A stretch of DNA of 22,272 bases from a virus: the IMG/VR virus record IMGVR_UViG_3300025098_000317, positions 1-22,272 of that record; one strand, written 5' to 3'. This document shows, piece after piece, positions 4,856 to 12,896 of the stretch. Position 1 is the stretch's first letter; every line of letters starts with the position of its first letter. The notes beneath the pieces were generated by a model, which had not been told where the DNA came from, made no database searches, and saw only the letters and a list, made by a program, of their open reading frames with translations. The position numbers and the translations under genes are program-made.

Positions 4856-6445
4856 ATGAGTAACTTCACCAAATCGCTTATATCTCGCTTCGATTATATT
4901 AAGGGACGCAGAGATAACTGGGACACCCATTATCAAGAACTTGCGGATTATATGCTTCCCCGTAAGGCGGATATTGTTCGTAAGCGTTCTCGCGGCGAAA
5001 AGCGTATGGAGTTTATTTACGATGGGACTGCTTTACAAGCGGTAGACCTGTTATCAGCTTCTTTGCACGGCATGCTAACCAGCGGCTCAACGCCTTGGTT
5101 CCACCTGAACATGAAAGACGCAGACATTTCTCGTGATGACGACGTTCAGGAATGGCTAGAAGACTCCAGCAATAGAATGATACAGGCGTTTAACCAGTCT
5201 AACTTTGAGACTGAAGTGCATGAAATGTACGTTGACTTGGTTGTGTTCGGTACTGGCTGTATGTTTATTGAAATGGATGATGGTAATCTTCGCTTCAGTA
5301 CACGGCACATCTCTGAGTTTTACGTCCAAGAAAACCAGTTTGGCATTGTTGATACTGTCTTTAGAAAGTACAAGTCCCCGGTTAGGCAGGTCATTCAGCG
5401 TTTCGGAATTGACAACGTAAGCGATTACATTCGCAAGAAGTTTGAAGACAAGCCGGATGAAGAAATAGAAATCCTGCATGCTGTTCTTCCGCGTATTAAC
5501 CGTGACCCGAATAAGCGTGACAACAAGAACATGCCGTATGCGTCATTTTACATTGACGTTGAGTCAGGCATGCTACTGTCAGAGTCTGGGTTTGAAGAAC
5601 TCCCATACATTGTTCCGCGCTTCTTAAAAGCAACAGGCGAAGTGATGGGCAGAAGCCCTGCTATGTCTGCGTTGCCTGATGTTAAAATGCTTAACCTAAT
5701 GTCTAAGACAATTATTCAGGCAGCTCAGAAACAAATAGACCCACCCTTATTGGTTCCTGATGACGGTTTTATTATGCCGGTACGGACACAGCCCGGTGGC
5801 CTTAACTTTTATAGAGCAGGTACAAGAGATACAATCACACCATTGCAGGCAGGTGCTAACATTCCAATCGGTCTAAGCATGGAAGAACAACGGAGAGAAG
5901 CAATCCGCTCTACGTTCTATGTAGACCAGTTACTATCTGGCGGCGCTCCTAATATGACTGCTACGGAAGTTATCCAAAGGCAGGAAGAGCGCATGAGGGT
6001 GATTGGCCCTGTTCTAGGAAGATTGATGAATGAGATGCTTCGTCCGTTAATTGACAGAGTGTTTGGGCTTATGCTGCGTCAAGAGATGCTATCAATCCCG
6101 CCGGAAAGCTTGCAGGGCAGAGATATTGATATTGAATATGTATCACCTCTTGCCAGAGCGCAGAAGTCTACTTCACTTAATGGCACAATCAAAGCCCTTG
6201 AGGTTCTTCTTCCGCTTGCTCAATCATTCCCTGTTGGCGACCATATAGACCCTGATGGTCTTGTTCGTCATATTACTGAATCTCTCGGTGTTCCAAAGAC
6301 AACTCTTCGCTCACAAAGAGAAGTGGACGAGGCAAGGCAACAGAGGGCAGCGCAGGAACAGGAGATGGCAGAGCGTCAACAGACAACTGAAGACGTTGCA
6401 AATATAGCGCAAGGCGCACAAGCAGTAAGGATGTTAGGCGAGTAA
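4856..6445 (+). CDS. Portal (head-tail connector) protein
   Basis: This 529-aa protein matches the T7 gp8-type head-tail connector family, a 12-subunit ring at one capsid vertex through which DNA enters and leaves. Typical features are the N-terminal RRDNWDTHYQELADYMLPRK, the DGTALQAVDLLSASLHGMLTSG segment (about 57-78) containing the conserved S-x-L-x-G-x-L-T pattern, the TPWFHL motif, and the FLKATGEVMGRSPAMSALPD region (about 257-276). The wing and crown region with NMTATEVIQRQEERMRV follows, and the C terminus is Gln/Glu-rich and helical. The length is normal for the family (T7 gp8 is 536 aa). GGGG lies 6 bases before the ATG. The stop overlaps the next start. Confidence 0.93.
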   Translation: MSNFTKSLISRFDYIKGRRDNWDTHYQELADYMLPRKADIVRKRSRGEKRMEFIYDGTALQAVDLLSASLHGMLTSGSTPWFHLNMKDADISRDDDVQEWLEDSSNRMIQAFNQSNFETEVHEMYVDLVVFGTGCMFIEMDDGNLRFSTRHISEFYVQENQFGIVDTVFRKYKSPVRQVIQRFGIDNVSDYIRKKFEDKPDEEIEILHAVLPRINRDPNKRDNKNMPYASFYIDVESGMLLSESGFEELPYIVPRFLKATGEVMGRSPAMSALPDVKMLNLMSKTIIQAAQKQIDPPLLVPDDGFIMPVRTQPGGLNFYRAGTRDTITPLQAGANIPIGLSMEEQRREAIRSTFYVDQLLSGGAPNMTATEVIQRQEERMRVIGPVLGRLMNEMLRPLIDRVFGLMLRQEMLSIPPESLQGRDIDIEYVSPLARAQKSTSLNGTIKALEVLLPLAQSFPVGDHIDPDGLVRHITESLGVPKTTLRSQREVDEARQQRAAQEQEMAERQQTTEDVANIAQGAQAVRMLGE

Positions 6446-6642
6446 TGAACGAAGTAGATAAGCTACGCGAAATGTATAAGCAGGCCTTCACTAGTGACAG
6501 TGGGGTAATAGTGCTAAAGGATTTGGAGGCTCGCTCTAATTGGCGAACTTCAAGTTATGTGGCAGGCGATGCTAATGCCACAGCTTTCGAGGAGGGTAAG
6601 CGTATGGTTATCCTTCACATTTACAACATGATGCAGGAGTAA
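6445..6642 (+). CDS. Bbp19-like small phage protein (65 aa)
   Basis: This 65-residue protein starts inside the portal stop codon (TAATG). The run YKQAFTSDSGVIVLKDLEAR (about residues 11-30) followed by GDANATAFEEGKRMVILHIYNMM (about 41-63) matches the Bbp19-like family found in podoviruses between portal and scaffold genes: Y-x-x-x-F-x-(S/T)-x-x-G, V-L-x-D-L, GD-x-x-(A/T)-x-x-x-EG-(K/R)-R. Its function is unknown. The position suggests a head-assembly accessory protein. It is 2 bases from the scaffold gene and shares its transcript. Confidence 0.8.
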   Translation: MNEVDKLREMYKQAFTSDSGVIVLKDLEARSNWRTSSYVAGDANATAFEEGKRMVILHIYNMMQE

Positions 6643-6644
6643 TT

Positions 6645-7484
6645 ATGTCTGAAGAGAATGTCGAACAGGTAGCCCAGCCAGAAGCTACGTTGGAAACACC
6701 AGCGGAAGTTGCTACAGGCGGGTCTGGTAACGATTTTTTATCAATGATTCCAGAAGAGCTACGGGAAGACCCTAGTTTAACGTCTATCAAAGATGTTTCT
6801 AATCTAGCCCGGTCTTACGTCAACGCACAGAAGTTAATTGGTGCTGACAAGATACCGTTGCCGGTAAACCCTACGGACGAAGACTTAGACCGTATTTATG
6901 GGAAGCTCGGCAGGCCAGAAGATTCCAGCGGGTACAGTATCGAAATTGACGGGAATATTGTTACCGAAGACGTTGCATCTCAGTTTAGTGAAGTAGCCCA
7001 CAGCCTTCGCCTAAACCCAGACCAAGCAAAGGGCATACTTGATTATTACAAGTCTAGCATACAGCAAGGCGTAGAAGCTTCAGCGGATGTTGTCTCGCAA
7101 CGCCGGGAAGAGGCCGAAGGTGCGCTTCGCCAAGAATGGGGCAGAGCATTTGACCAAAAGGTTGAGCAAGCTGCAAAGGCGGCACAAGAATTTGCTGGCG
7201 AAGATGTTTTTAATATCGAATTAGCTGATGGCTCTAAGCTTGGTAACAACACTGATTTTGTCAAAGCATTTGCAAAAATTGCTGATTTTAGGCAAACTGT
7301 CACAAGTGAGGACACTGTTTCTGAAAGTGCGGCAACGGGGATAATGACACCCAAGGCAGCTCAAGCAGAGATTGATGCAATCATGCGTGACAAGTCTCAT
7401 GCTTATTGGGACAAGAAACACGGTGCGGGGCATGAAGAAGCTATCCGCAAAATGCAAGAATTGATGGGTATGGTTCATGGATAA
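6645..7484 (+). CDS. Capsid assembly scaffolding protein
   Basis: This 279-aa acidic, helix-rich protein lies directly before the capsid gene, as T7 gp9 does. The pattern FLSMIPEELREDPSL (about 31-45), then LARSYVNAQKLIGADKIPLP and the LGRPEDSSGY stretch (about 88-97), is characteristic of podovirus scaffolds. The C-terminal part contains SHAYWDKKHGAGHEEAI, seen in the same family, and a helical C terminus that would contact capsid subunits. Scaffold is used during procapsid assembly and leaves before or during packaging. AGGAG precedes the ATG. The last 8 bases overlap the next gene. Confidence 0.9.
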   Translation: MSEENVEQVAQPEATLETPAEVATGGSGNDFLSMIPEELREDPSLTSIKDVSNLARSYVNAQKLIGADKIPLPVNPTDEDLDRIYGKLGRPEDSSGYSIEIDGNIVTEDVASQFSEVAHSLRLNPDQAKGILDYYKSSIQQGVEASADVVSQRREEAEGALRQEWGRAFDQKVEQAAKAAQEFAGEDVFNIELADGSKLGNNTDFVKAFAKIADFRQTVTSEDTVSESAATGIMTPKAAQAEIDAIMRDKSHAYWDKKHGAGHEEAIRKMQELMGMVHG

Positions 7485-7707
7485 GCTAGATAAAATCCAA
7501 ACCCGCCTAGACTGTTTACGTTTGGCAATAGAATTTGGTTCTATGCGAGACGTATTAAATCCGGCCCAACTCGCAGACAATTACTACGATTGGGTTATGA
7601 GGGGTAGCGAGGCAACTCGTCCCGGAGACAATCGGAAAGACGATAGCCACAAGTCGGCTAAAAAGACTAGGAGTGTCCGTGCGTCGGGTAGCACACTGCA
7701 AAGCTAA
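7477..7707 (+). CDS. Hypothetical small protein between scaffold and capsid (76 aa)
   Basis: The ATG at 7477 lies inside the end of the scaffold gene, giving an 8-base overlap, which favours coupled translation. The first half, MDKLDKIQTRLDCLRLAIEF and then LADNYYDWVMRGS, is helical and resembles small phage proteins with an RL-x-x-LRLA ... A-x-x-Y-x-WV pattern. The second half is basic, Ser/Lys/Arg-rich and probably disordered. No function is known to me. The strong ribosome site of the capsid gene begins 19 bases after its stop. Confidence 0.68.
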   Translation: MDKLDKIQTRLDCLRLAIEFGSMRDVLNPAQLADNYYDWVMRGSEATRPGDNRKDDSHKSAKKTRSVRASGSTLQS

Positions 7708-7725
7708 AATGTAAACGTGAAACTT

Positions 7726-7734
7726 AAAGGAGGA
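7726..7734 (+). promoter_or_regulatory. Very strong ribosome binding site of the capsid gene
   Basis: AAAGGAGGA lies 4 bases before the capsid ATG at 7739, the best match to the 16S rRNA anti-Shine-Dalgarno sequence in the window. This fits the need for hundreds of capsid copies per virion. Confidence 0.85.
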
Positions 7735-7738
7735 CATT

Positions 7739-8614
7739 ATGTCCACAGAAGTAACCACCGCGTTTGTACAGCAGTATTCAGCTAATGTGCAGATGCTATC
7801 TCAGCAGATGGGTTCCCGTCTGCGCGACGCAGTTCGCATTGAAAATGTTGTTGGTAAGAACGCTTTTATTGACCAAATCGGTGCAGCAACTGCACAGGTT
7901 CGGACAACTCGTCATGCTGACACACCACAGATTGACACACCACACTCACGGCGTCGTCTAACTTTGGCAGACTACGAGTACGCTGACCTGATTGATGACC
8001 AAGATAAGGTTCGCATGCTGATTGACCCGACTTCATCTTACGCTATGGCAGCAGCAGCAGCTATGGGTCGTGCGATGGATGACGTAATCATTGCGGCAGC
8101 TCTTGGTACAGCAGCAACAGGCGAAACTGGTTCTGGCACACAAGCCATTACTCAGACTGTTGTAGAAGGCAACACTAACTTGACGCTGGCAAAGCTGCGT
8201 GAAGCTAAGTTTAAGCTGGATTCAGGTGACGTTGACCCATCACTTCAGCGCTACATTGCTGTCGGACCAAGCCAGATTCAAGCTCTGCTTGCCGATACTA
8301 ATGTGACTTCAAGTGATTTCAACTCAGTCAAGGCACTCGTTCAGGGTGAGCTAGATACCTTCATGGGCTTCAAGTTCATTATGACAAACCGCCTTGCCAC
8401 ATCTGATGGTTCTGAAACTGATGACATCCGCGATTGCTTTGCATGGGCGGAAGACGGTATCACACTGGGCCTCGGCAAAGACATCTCAGCTCGCATTGAT
8501 GAGCGTGCAGATAAAAGCTACGCAACTCAGGTGTACTACTGCATGTCACTAGGTGCGGTTCGCATGGAAGAAGCAAAGGTTGTTAAAATCCTTTGTGACG
8601 AATCTCCAGACTAA
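7739..8614 (+). CDS. Major capsid protein
   Basis: This 291-aa protein forms the icosahedral shell. Its identity rests on position (after scaffold, with the strongest ribosome site, and before a terminator) and on sequence features of HK97-fold podovirus capsids. These include an N-terminal helix (FVQQYSANVQMLSQQ), the VRTTRHADTPQIDTPHSRRR loop region (about 54-73), LADYEYADLIDDQDKVRMLIDPTS, an Ala-rich spine-helix-like run (AMAAAAAMGRAMDDVIIAA), and a C-terminal stretch AWAEDGITLGLGKDI. It is somewhat shorter than T7 gp10A (345 aa) and has no visible frameshift extension. The terminator follows 7 bases after the stop. Confidence 0.92.
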   Translation: MSTEVTTAFVQQYSANVQMLSQQMGSRLRDAVRIENVVGKNAFIDQIGAATAQVRTTRHADTPQIDTPHSRRRLTLADYEYADLIDDQDKVRMLIDPTSSYAMAAAAAMGRAMDDVIIAAALGTAATGETGSGTQAITQTVVEGNTNLTLAKLREAKFKLDSGDVDPSLQRYIAVGPSQIQALLADTNVTSSDFNSVKALVQGELDTFMGFKFIMTNRLATSDGSETDDIRDCFAWAEDGITLGLGKDISARIDERADKSYATQVYYCMSLGAVRMEEAKVVKILCDESPD

Positions 8615-8620
8615 TATTGC

Positions 8621-8649
8621 GAGGGGGCGAGAAATTGCCCCCTCCTTTT
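8621..8649 (+). terminator. Rho-independent terminator after the capsid gene
   Basis: GAGGGGGC (8621-8628) pairs perfectly with GCCCCCTC (8637-8644) around an 8-base loop, followed by CTTTT. It begins 7 bases after the capsid stop. Placement directly behind the capsid gene parallels the T7 terminator after gene 10. The T-run is short, so partial read-through into the tail genes is likely and would set the capsid to tail ratio. Confidence 0.85.
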
Positions 8650-8661
8650 AAGGGGTGAGAA

Positions 8662-9012
8662 TTGGAATATAACAGCGACTTCCGATACGACTTAAAGGTT
8701 GGTCAAATAGAGGAAGAATGGTTAGGCGAGCTGTTACAATCGAAGACCCTAGAGGTCAAAAGAGATTTCAGGGCTTCACAGACAGGTAATGTGTTTGTGG
8801 AGTTTTTTTGTAGAGGCAAGCCTTCCGGGATAGCTACAACACAAGCTAACCATTGGGCGTTTATATTAGACGACGGAATTGTTATAATGCTGCCAACAGA
8901 ACGTCTGAAAGACTTAGCAAGAGAGGCAGCAAAAGCAGGCGATATAGTTCTTGGTGGTGACAATAACACTAGCAAGGGCGCATTGGTGAAAGTGGCGAGG
9001 TTGATAAAGTAA
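8662..9012 (+). CDS. Predicted PD-(D/E)XK-like nuclease-fold protein (116 aa)
   Basis: The frame starts at TTG (8662), with AAGGGG 6 bases upstream. No ATG occurs until residue 76, so the TTG start is needed. The protein has an acidic first helix (VGQIEEEWLGELL, Glu17-19), TLEVKRD (29-35, with Glu31, Lys33 and Asp35), a strand VFVEFF (Glu47), and GKPSGIATTQANHWAF (52-67). A helix with Glu, an EVK-x-D strand and an S-G-I-x-T-T-x-A-x-x-W block is a combination I associate with small phage members of the restriction-endonuclease-like fold. The exact metal-binding set cannot be fixed by eye. It is the first gene after the capsid terminator and overlaps the next start. A role in DNA processing is possible; a structural role is not excluded. 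Confidence 0.72.
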   Translation: MEYNSDFRYDLKVGQIEEEWLGELLQSKTLEVKRDFRASQTGNVFVEFFCRGKPSGIATTQANHWAFILDDGIVIMLPTERLKDLAREAAKAGDIVLGGDNNTSKGALVKVARLIK

Positions 9013-9608
9013 TGGCATCCGTTGTTGATATTTGTAATGAAGCTATGGACTTGCTGGGCGCGGCAACTATTACCTCGCTAGCAGAAAACTCCAAAGAAGC
9101 GCGTTTGTGTAACCGGCGATTTGAAACAGTCAGAGACACTGTGCTGCGCTCGCACCCCTGGAATGTAGCAATCACAAGAAAACAGCTTGCAAAAGACTCC
9201 GAGGTTCCAGCCTTTGGTTTCTTGAGCCAGTTCACTTTGCCTTCTGACCCTTACTGTTTGCGGGTTATGTCGCTACACACATCAAACGTAGATAACGAAA
9301 TTGCCCCATACGATACGCAATCAATGTTTAAGATTGAGGGACGCAAGGTATTAACAGACGAAGATAGCTGTCGGATTATCTATATAGCTCGCGTAGAAGA
9401 CACTGAGCAGTATGATGCGTCTTTATCTAATGCTATCGCTTACAGATTAGCAGCGGAAACATCCTACGCTATCACTGGGAGCACCAGCGTCTCGCAGCAA
9501 ATGTTTGCTCTTTTTGAGTCAAGATTAAGGGAAGCTCGGTCGATGGATGCTATCGAAGGCAAGCCGGACAGAATTATCACAGAAGACTTTACGAACATAA
9601 GGCTGTAA
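9012..9608 (+). CDS. Tail tubular protein A / head-tail adaptor (T7 gp11-like)
   Basis: This 198-aa protein forms the ring that joins portal and nozzle. The N terminus, SVVDICNEAMDLLGAATITS, followed by ARLCNRRFETVRDTVLRSHPWNVAITRKQL, is the standard signature of gp11-type adaptors (N-E-A-L-x-x-L-G, then RD-x-x-L-R-x-HPWN-x-A-x-x-R). Length is typical (T7 gp11 is 196 aa). The ATG overlaps the upstream stop (TAATG), with GAGGT as ribosome site. The nozzle gene follows 3 bases later. Confidence 0.92.
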   Translation: MASVVDICNEAMDLLGAATITSLAENSKEARLCNRRFETVRDTVLRSHPWNVAITRKQLAKDSEVPAFGFLSQFTLPSDPYCLRVMSLHTSNVDNEIAPYDTQSMFKIEGRKVLTDEDSCRIIYIARVEDTEQYDASLSNAIAYRLAAETSYAITGSTSVSQQMFALFESRLREARSMDAIEGKPDRIITEDFTNIRL

Positions 9609-9611
9609 GTC

Positions 9612-12020
9612 ATGGCAAGAGTTTCGACCATTGTTACCAACTTTAAGTCTGGTGAGCTATCGCCACGGCTGGAAGGTCGCATCGACTTAACAAAGTATAA
9701 CGAAGCTGCCCAGACAATATCTAATATGCTGGTGTATCCTTCGGGCGGCGCAACGCGCAGGCCCGGCACATACTTTGCTGGCAGAAGTAAAGATGGCGGC
9801 AAGGTTAAGCTTGTTAATTTTGAGTTTAGTGATGAGCAAGCATATATCCTCGAGTTTGGCGCAAACTATATCCGTTTTTTCAAAGACGGTGGAATACTGA
9901 CTGAAACAACTACTTCCATAACAGCAATAACCCAAGCAAGCCCCGCTGTCGTAACAGCCGCCGGGCATGGTTTTTCTAACGGAGATAGAGTTTTTATCTC
10001 AGGTGTTGCAGGAATGTCACAGTTAAATAACTTAGAGTTTACTGTTGCAAACCAGACAACCGATACTTTTGAGCTGACCGGCATAGATAGCAGCGGATAC
10101 AGCGCTTACACATCGGGCGGTGCGGTGGGAAGAATTGTTGAAGTAGCTACGACCTACAGCGTTACGGATATATTCGAAATAAACCATGCTCAGTCTGCTG
10201 ATGTTCTTTACATGGCGCACAAGGACCATGCACCAGCAAAGCTAACAAGAACGACGGCAACATCCTTTACCTTAGATGATATTGATTTTGTTGATGGCCC
10301 GTACCTTGATGAGAACATTACAGACACAACTATCTATGCTTCTTCTGATACAGGTAGCGTAACTATTACCGCTTCTGCTGATTTATTTACGAGCGGTGAC
10401 GTTGGCAGGCTAATTCGCCTGAGAGAAGTTCTGGAAATACATTATGATGTTTGGTCGGCAAACACTAGCTATAACAATAACTCTTTTGTTCGGTATGATG
10501 GTCATGTTTACAAGCAAGTTTCTGGCAGCACAGAAACGTCTAATAATACTCCACCTGTCCACGTTGAAGGCACAGAGACTTACGGAGACATAGACTGGCA
10601 ATACAGACACGACGATACAGGTTACGCAGAGATAACAGCTTTTACTAACGCGACTACTGTAACAGCTACTGTTAAGGAAGATGATGGCGGTATCAGTGTG
10701 TTGCCACACAACACGATTGGTTCAGGAAACGCGACAAAGAAGTGGTCACTAGGAGCCTTCGGCGGCGACCAAGGATTCCCAAGGGCTGTGGCATTTTACG
10801 AACAGCGTTTGTACTTTGCTGGCACAACAGGGCAACCGCAAACAATATTTGGTTCTGTTTCTGCTGACTTTGAGAACCACACGCCGGGCACAGAAGACGA
10901 CGCAGGCGTAAACATTACTATTGCTTCTGACCAAGTAAACGTAATCAAACACTTACTGCCGGGCCGGTTCTTGCAGATACTGACAACTAGCGCAGAGTTC
11001 ACCTTATCTGGTGGTACTGGTGCCACGCCTGTCACACCGACTAACGTAAATGTGCTCCGTGAAACCACATTTGGTACATCTCAGGTGCGGCCTCTTCGTG
11101 CAGGTAACTCAACCATTCTTATTCAAAAAGGTCAGGAGAAAGTTAAAGAGATTACCTTTGACTTAGACACCGATGGGTTGCTTGGTATTGATTTAACTAT
11201 TCTAGCTGACCACATACCACGCGGCGGATTAAGTGACATGATATGGCAACAAGAGCCAGAGCTTGTTATCTGGTTTGTACGCAATGATGGAGAGCTTGTT
11301 GGCCTAACTTATGACAGAGCAAACGCAGCTATAGGCTGGCATACTCACAACATTGGTGGAAACGGCTTTGTAGAAAGTGTCTCTGCAATCCCAAGCGGGG
11401 CAGAAGACCAAGTATATGTTTCTGTAAAACGCACAATAAACGGGGCCACTGTCAGGCATATCGAGTACCTGAAAACAATAGACTTTGGAAGCAACACAGA
11501 AGATGCGTTTTTTGTTGATAGCGGCTTAACATATAGTGGCTCAGCTACAACGACCATCAGCGGTCTAAATCATTTAGAAGGTGAAGAGGTAAACATACTT
11601 GCTGATGGCGCAACGCACCCAAACAAAACAGTTACTGATGGCGAAGTTACGCTAGAGAGAAGCGCAAGCAAAGTTCACATTGGGTTTGGTTACACATCTT
11701 TATTAGAGACATTACGCTTAGAAGCAGGGGCTGACGATGGCATCTCTCAAGGAAAGATAAAAAGAATACATGGTGTGACTGTAAGGTTCTTAGAAACTGT
11801 TGGTGCTGAAGTAGGCCCGAACATTAGTAACTTGGACAGAATACCATTCAGAGACAGTAGTATGAGCATGGATGAAGCGGTCCCTAGTTTTTCTGGTGAT
11901 AAGGAAGTGTTCTTTCCTTCCGGGTATGACAATGACGCCAGAGTTGTAGTTAGGCAAACACAGCCTTTACCTATGACTATTACGGCTATTATACGGAGGT
12001 CTAATACATTTGACGTATAA
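9612..12020 (+). CDS. Tail tubular protein B / nozzle (T7 gp12-like)
   Basis: This 802-aa protein forms the distal tail nozzle that gates DNA exit. The N terminus FKSGELSPRLEGRIDLTKY, with SGGATRRPGTYF (44-55), is the hallmark of gp12-like nozzle proteins. Two inserted beta-modules are visible. Residues about 103-172 (GHGFSNGDRVFISGVAGM ... ELTGIDSSGYSAYTSGG) form the FCCH-like module often found in phage tail proteins. Residues about 281-331 (from WSANTSYNNNSFVRY to a DWQY strand) resemble a small carbohydrate-binding module. Length is close to T7 gp12 (794 aa). It overlaps the next start by 11 bases. Confidence 0.92.
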   Translation: MARVSTIVTNFKSGELSPRLEGRIDLTKYNEAAQTISNMLVYPSGGATRRPGTYFAGRSKDGGKVKLVNFEFSDEQAYILEFGANYIRFFKDGGILTETTTSITAITQASPAVVTAAGHGFSNGDRVFISGVAGMSQLNNLEFTVANQTTDTFELTGIDSSGYSAYTSGGAVGRIVEVATTYSVTDIFEINHAQSADVLYMAHKDHAPAKLTRTTATSFTLDDIDFVDGPYLDENITDTTIYASSDTGSVTITASADLFTSGDVGRLIRLREVLEIHYDVWSANTSYNNNSFVRYDGHVYKQVSGSTETSNNTPPVHVEGTETYGDIDWQYRHDDTGYAEITAFTNATTVTATVKEDDGGISVLPHNTIGSGNATKKWSLGAFGGDQGFPRAVAFYEQRLYFAGTTGQPQTIFGSVSADFENHTPGTEDDAGVNITIASDQVNVIKHLLPGRFLQILTTSAEFTLSGGTGATPVTPTNVNVLRETTFGTSQVRPLRAGNSTILIQKGQEKVKEITFDLDTDGLLGIDLTILADHIPRGGLSDMIWQQEPELVIWFVRNDGELVGLTYDRANAAIGWHTHNIGGNGFVESVSAIPSGAEDQVYVSVKRTINGATVRHIEYLKTIDFGSNTEDAFFVDSGLTYSGSATTTISGLNHLEGEEVNILADGATHPNKTVTDGEVTLERSASKVHIGFGYTSLLETLRLEAGADDGISQGKIKRIHGVTVRFLETVGAEVGPNISNLDRIPFRDSSMSMDEAVPSFSGDKEVFFPSGYDNDARVVVRQTQPLPMTITAIIRRSNTFDV

Positions 12021-12447
12021 GTTAGTGCCTCTTGATGAAGAGCATGTTTGGCTAATTGAAACAGACTACGACTTTCCTTTATCTGCAAGGCAGATGTTCG
12101 CCAACCATGAAAGCGTATTTGGTCTTAGTTTGTTTTTGGATGACGAGTTACTTGCTTGTGCAGGATGCCATGTTTTGTGGGAAGGCGTAGCTGAAGGTTG
12201 GATAATCATGGCAAAGAATGGCTACGGTTCTCCTAAAACAGTTGCTAGATATACAGGAAAGCTGTTTGAGACTATAATGAACGACAATGACTTATGGCGG
12301 ATGCAAGCCAGTGTATCCGTGAATGACACTAGAGCTTTACGGTTTGCTGACTGGCTAGGTTTTAAGGATGAAGGACTTATGGAAAAGTTTGGACCAGATG
12401 GCGGCGATTATCGCAGATTGGCGAGGTTAAGATGCCAGAACCAATAA
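12010..12447 (+). CDS. T7 gp13-like GNAT-fold protein
   Basis: This 145-aa protein starts at TTG (12010), with GGAGG at 11995-11999 inside the end of the nozzle gene. It has the outline of a GNAT acyltransferase: LSLFLDDELLACAGCHVLWEGVAEGWIIM gives two central strands, and MQASVSVNDTRALRFADWLGFKDEGLMEKF is the classic C-terminal N-x-x-A-x-(R/K)-(F/W)-x-x-x-LGF-x-x-EG signature. T7 gp13, in the same place in its operon, has this fold and is needed for correct virion assembly, with no proven enzyme activity. Whether this one binds acetyl-CoA cannot be told. It overlaps the following gene by 16 bases. Confidence 0.85.
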   Translation: MTYKLVPLDEEHVWLIETDYDFPLSARQMFANHESVFGLSLFLDDELLACAGCHVLWEGVAEGWIIMAKNGYGSPKTVARYTGKLFETIMNDNDLWRMQASVSVNDTRALRFADWLGFKDEGLMEKFGPDGGDYRRLARLRCQNQ

Positions 12448-12893
12448 CTATGGCAGCAGCAGGTGGTGCAGCTCTTAGTGGCATTATGGGCCTTAAGGGT
12501 TCAAAGGCCGCTGCAAAGGCAGACGCCGCTGTTACTAATTACCGAAACGAAGTAACAGAGCAAGAGCTTATCCTTCTGCAACGCCAGAAGGCAGAGCAGG
12601 AAGCTAACCTACGCACAGAGTCAAAGCGCCTTATAGGACAACAGAGGGTCGCAACGGCTGCGTCTGGGGTGCAGATGTCCGGCAGTGCTTTGCAAGCGTT
12701 AGCTGACACACATTTTAATACAGAGATGGACGCCCTGAAAATACAGTACGCAGGAGACATAGCTGAGACTAAGGCGGAGGCAGACATGGCGCTGAACTCC
12801 ATAGAAAGTAGAGCTAGGCAGAGTGCCTTTAAGATGCAGGGCTATCAGGCGTTACTTTCTGGCGGTACCCGCGCAGCAACATTGTTAGGATAA
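12432..12893 (+). CDS. Internal virion protein, T7 gp14-like (ejection protein)
   Basis: This 153-aa Ala-rich protein corresponds to T7 gp14, which leaves the virion first and forms a channel in the outer membrane. A hydrophobic N-terminal stretch (MAAAGGAALSGIMGLKG, residues about 6-22) precedes a long charged helix with an AAKADAAV ... QELILLQRQKAEQEANLR pattern. The family motif GQQRVATAASGVQMSGSAL follows (about 69-87), then another helix, ending SGGTRAATLLG. GAGGT precedes the ATG by a few bases inside the upstream gene. The length is close to that of gp14-type proteins in marine podoviruses (T7 gp14 is 196 aa). Confidence 0.87.
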   Translation: MPEPITMAAAGGAALSGIMGLKGSKAAAKADAAVTNYRNEVTEQELILLQRQKAEQEANLRTESKRLIGQQRVATAASGVQMSGSALQALADTHFNTEMDALKIQYAGDIAETKAEADMALNSIESRARQSAFKMQGYQALLSGGTRAATLLG

Positions 12894-12896
12894 GAG

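Noticed and set aside
4538-4936. Minus-strand open frame of 132 codons across the 69-aa gene and portal start
   Set aside because: It crosses three plus-strand gene boundaries with overlapping starts and has no independent support.
7441-7490. Possible programmed frameshift from scaffold into the 76-aa frame
   Set aside because: No slippery heptamer or pseudoknot-like structure was seen in the overlap; ordinary translational coupling explains the 8-base overlap.
8500-8614. Possible minor capsid form by frameshift at the capsid gene end, as in T7 gp10B
   Set aside because: The terminator begins 7 bases after the stop and there is no open extension in another frame or a slippery run near the end.
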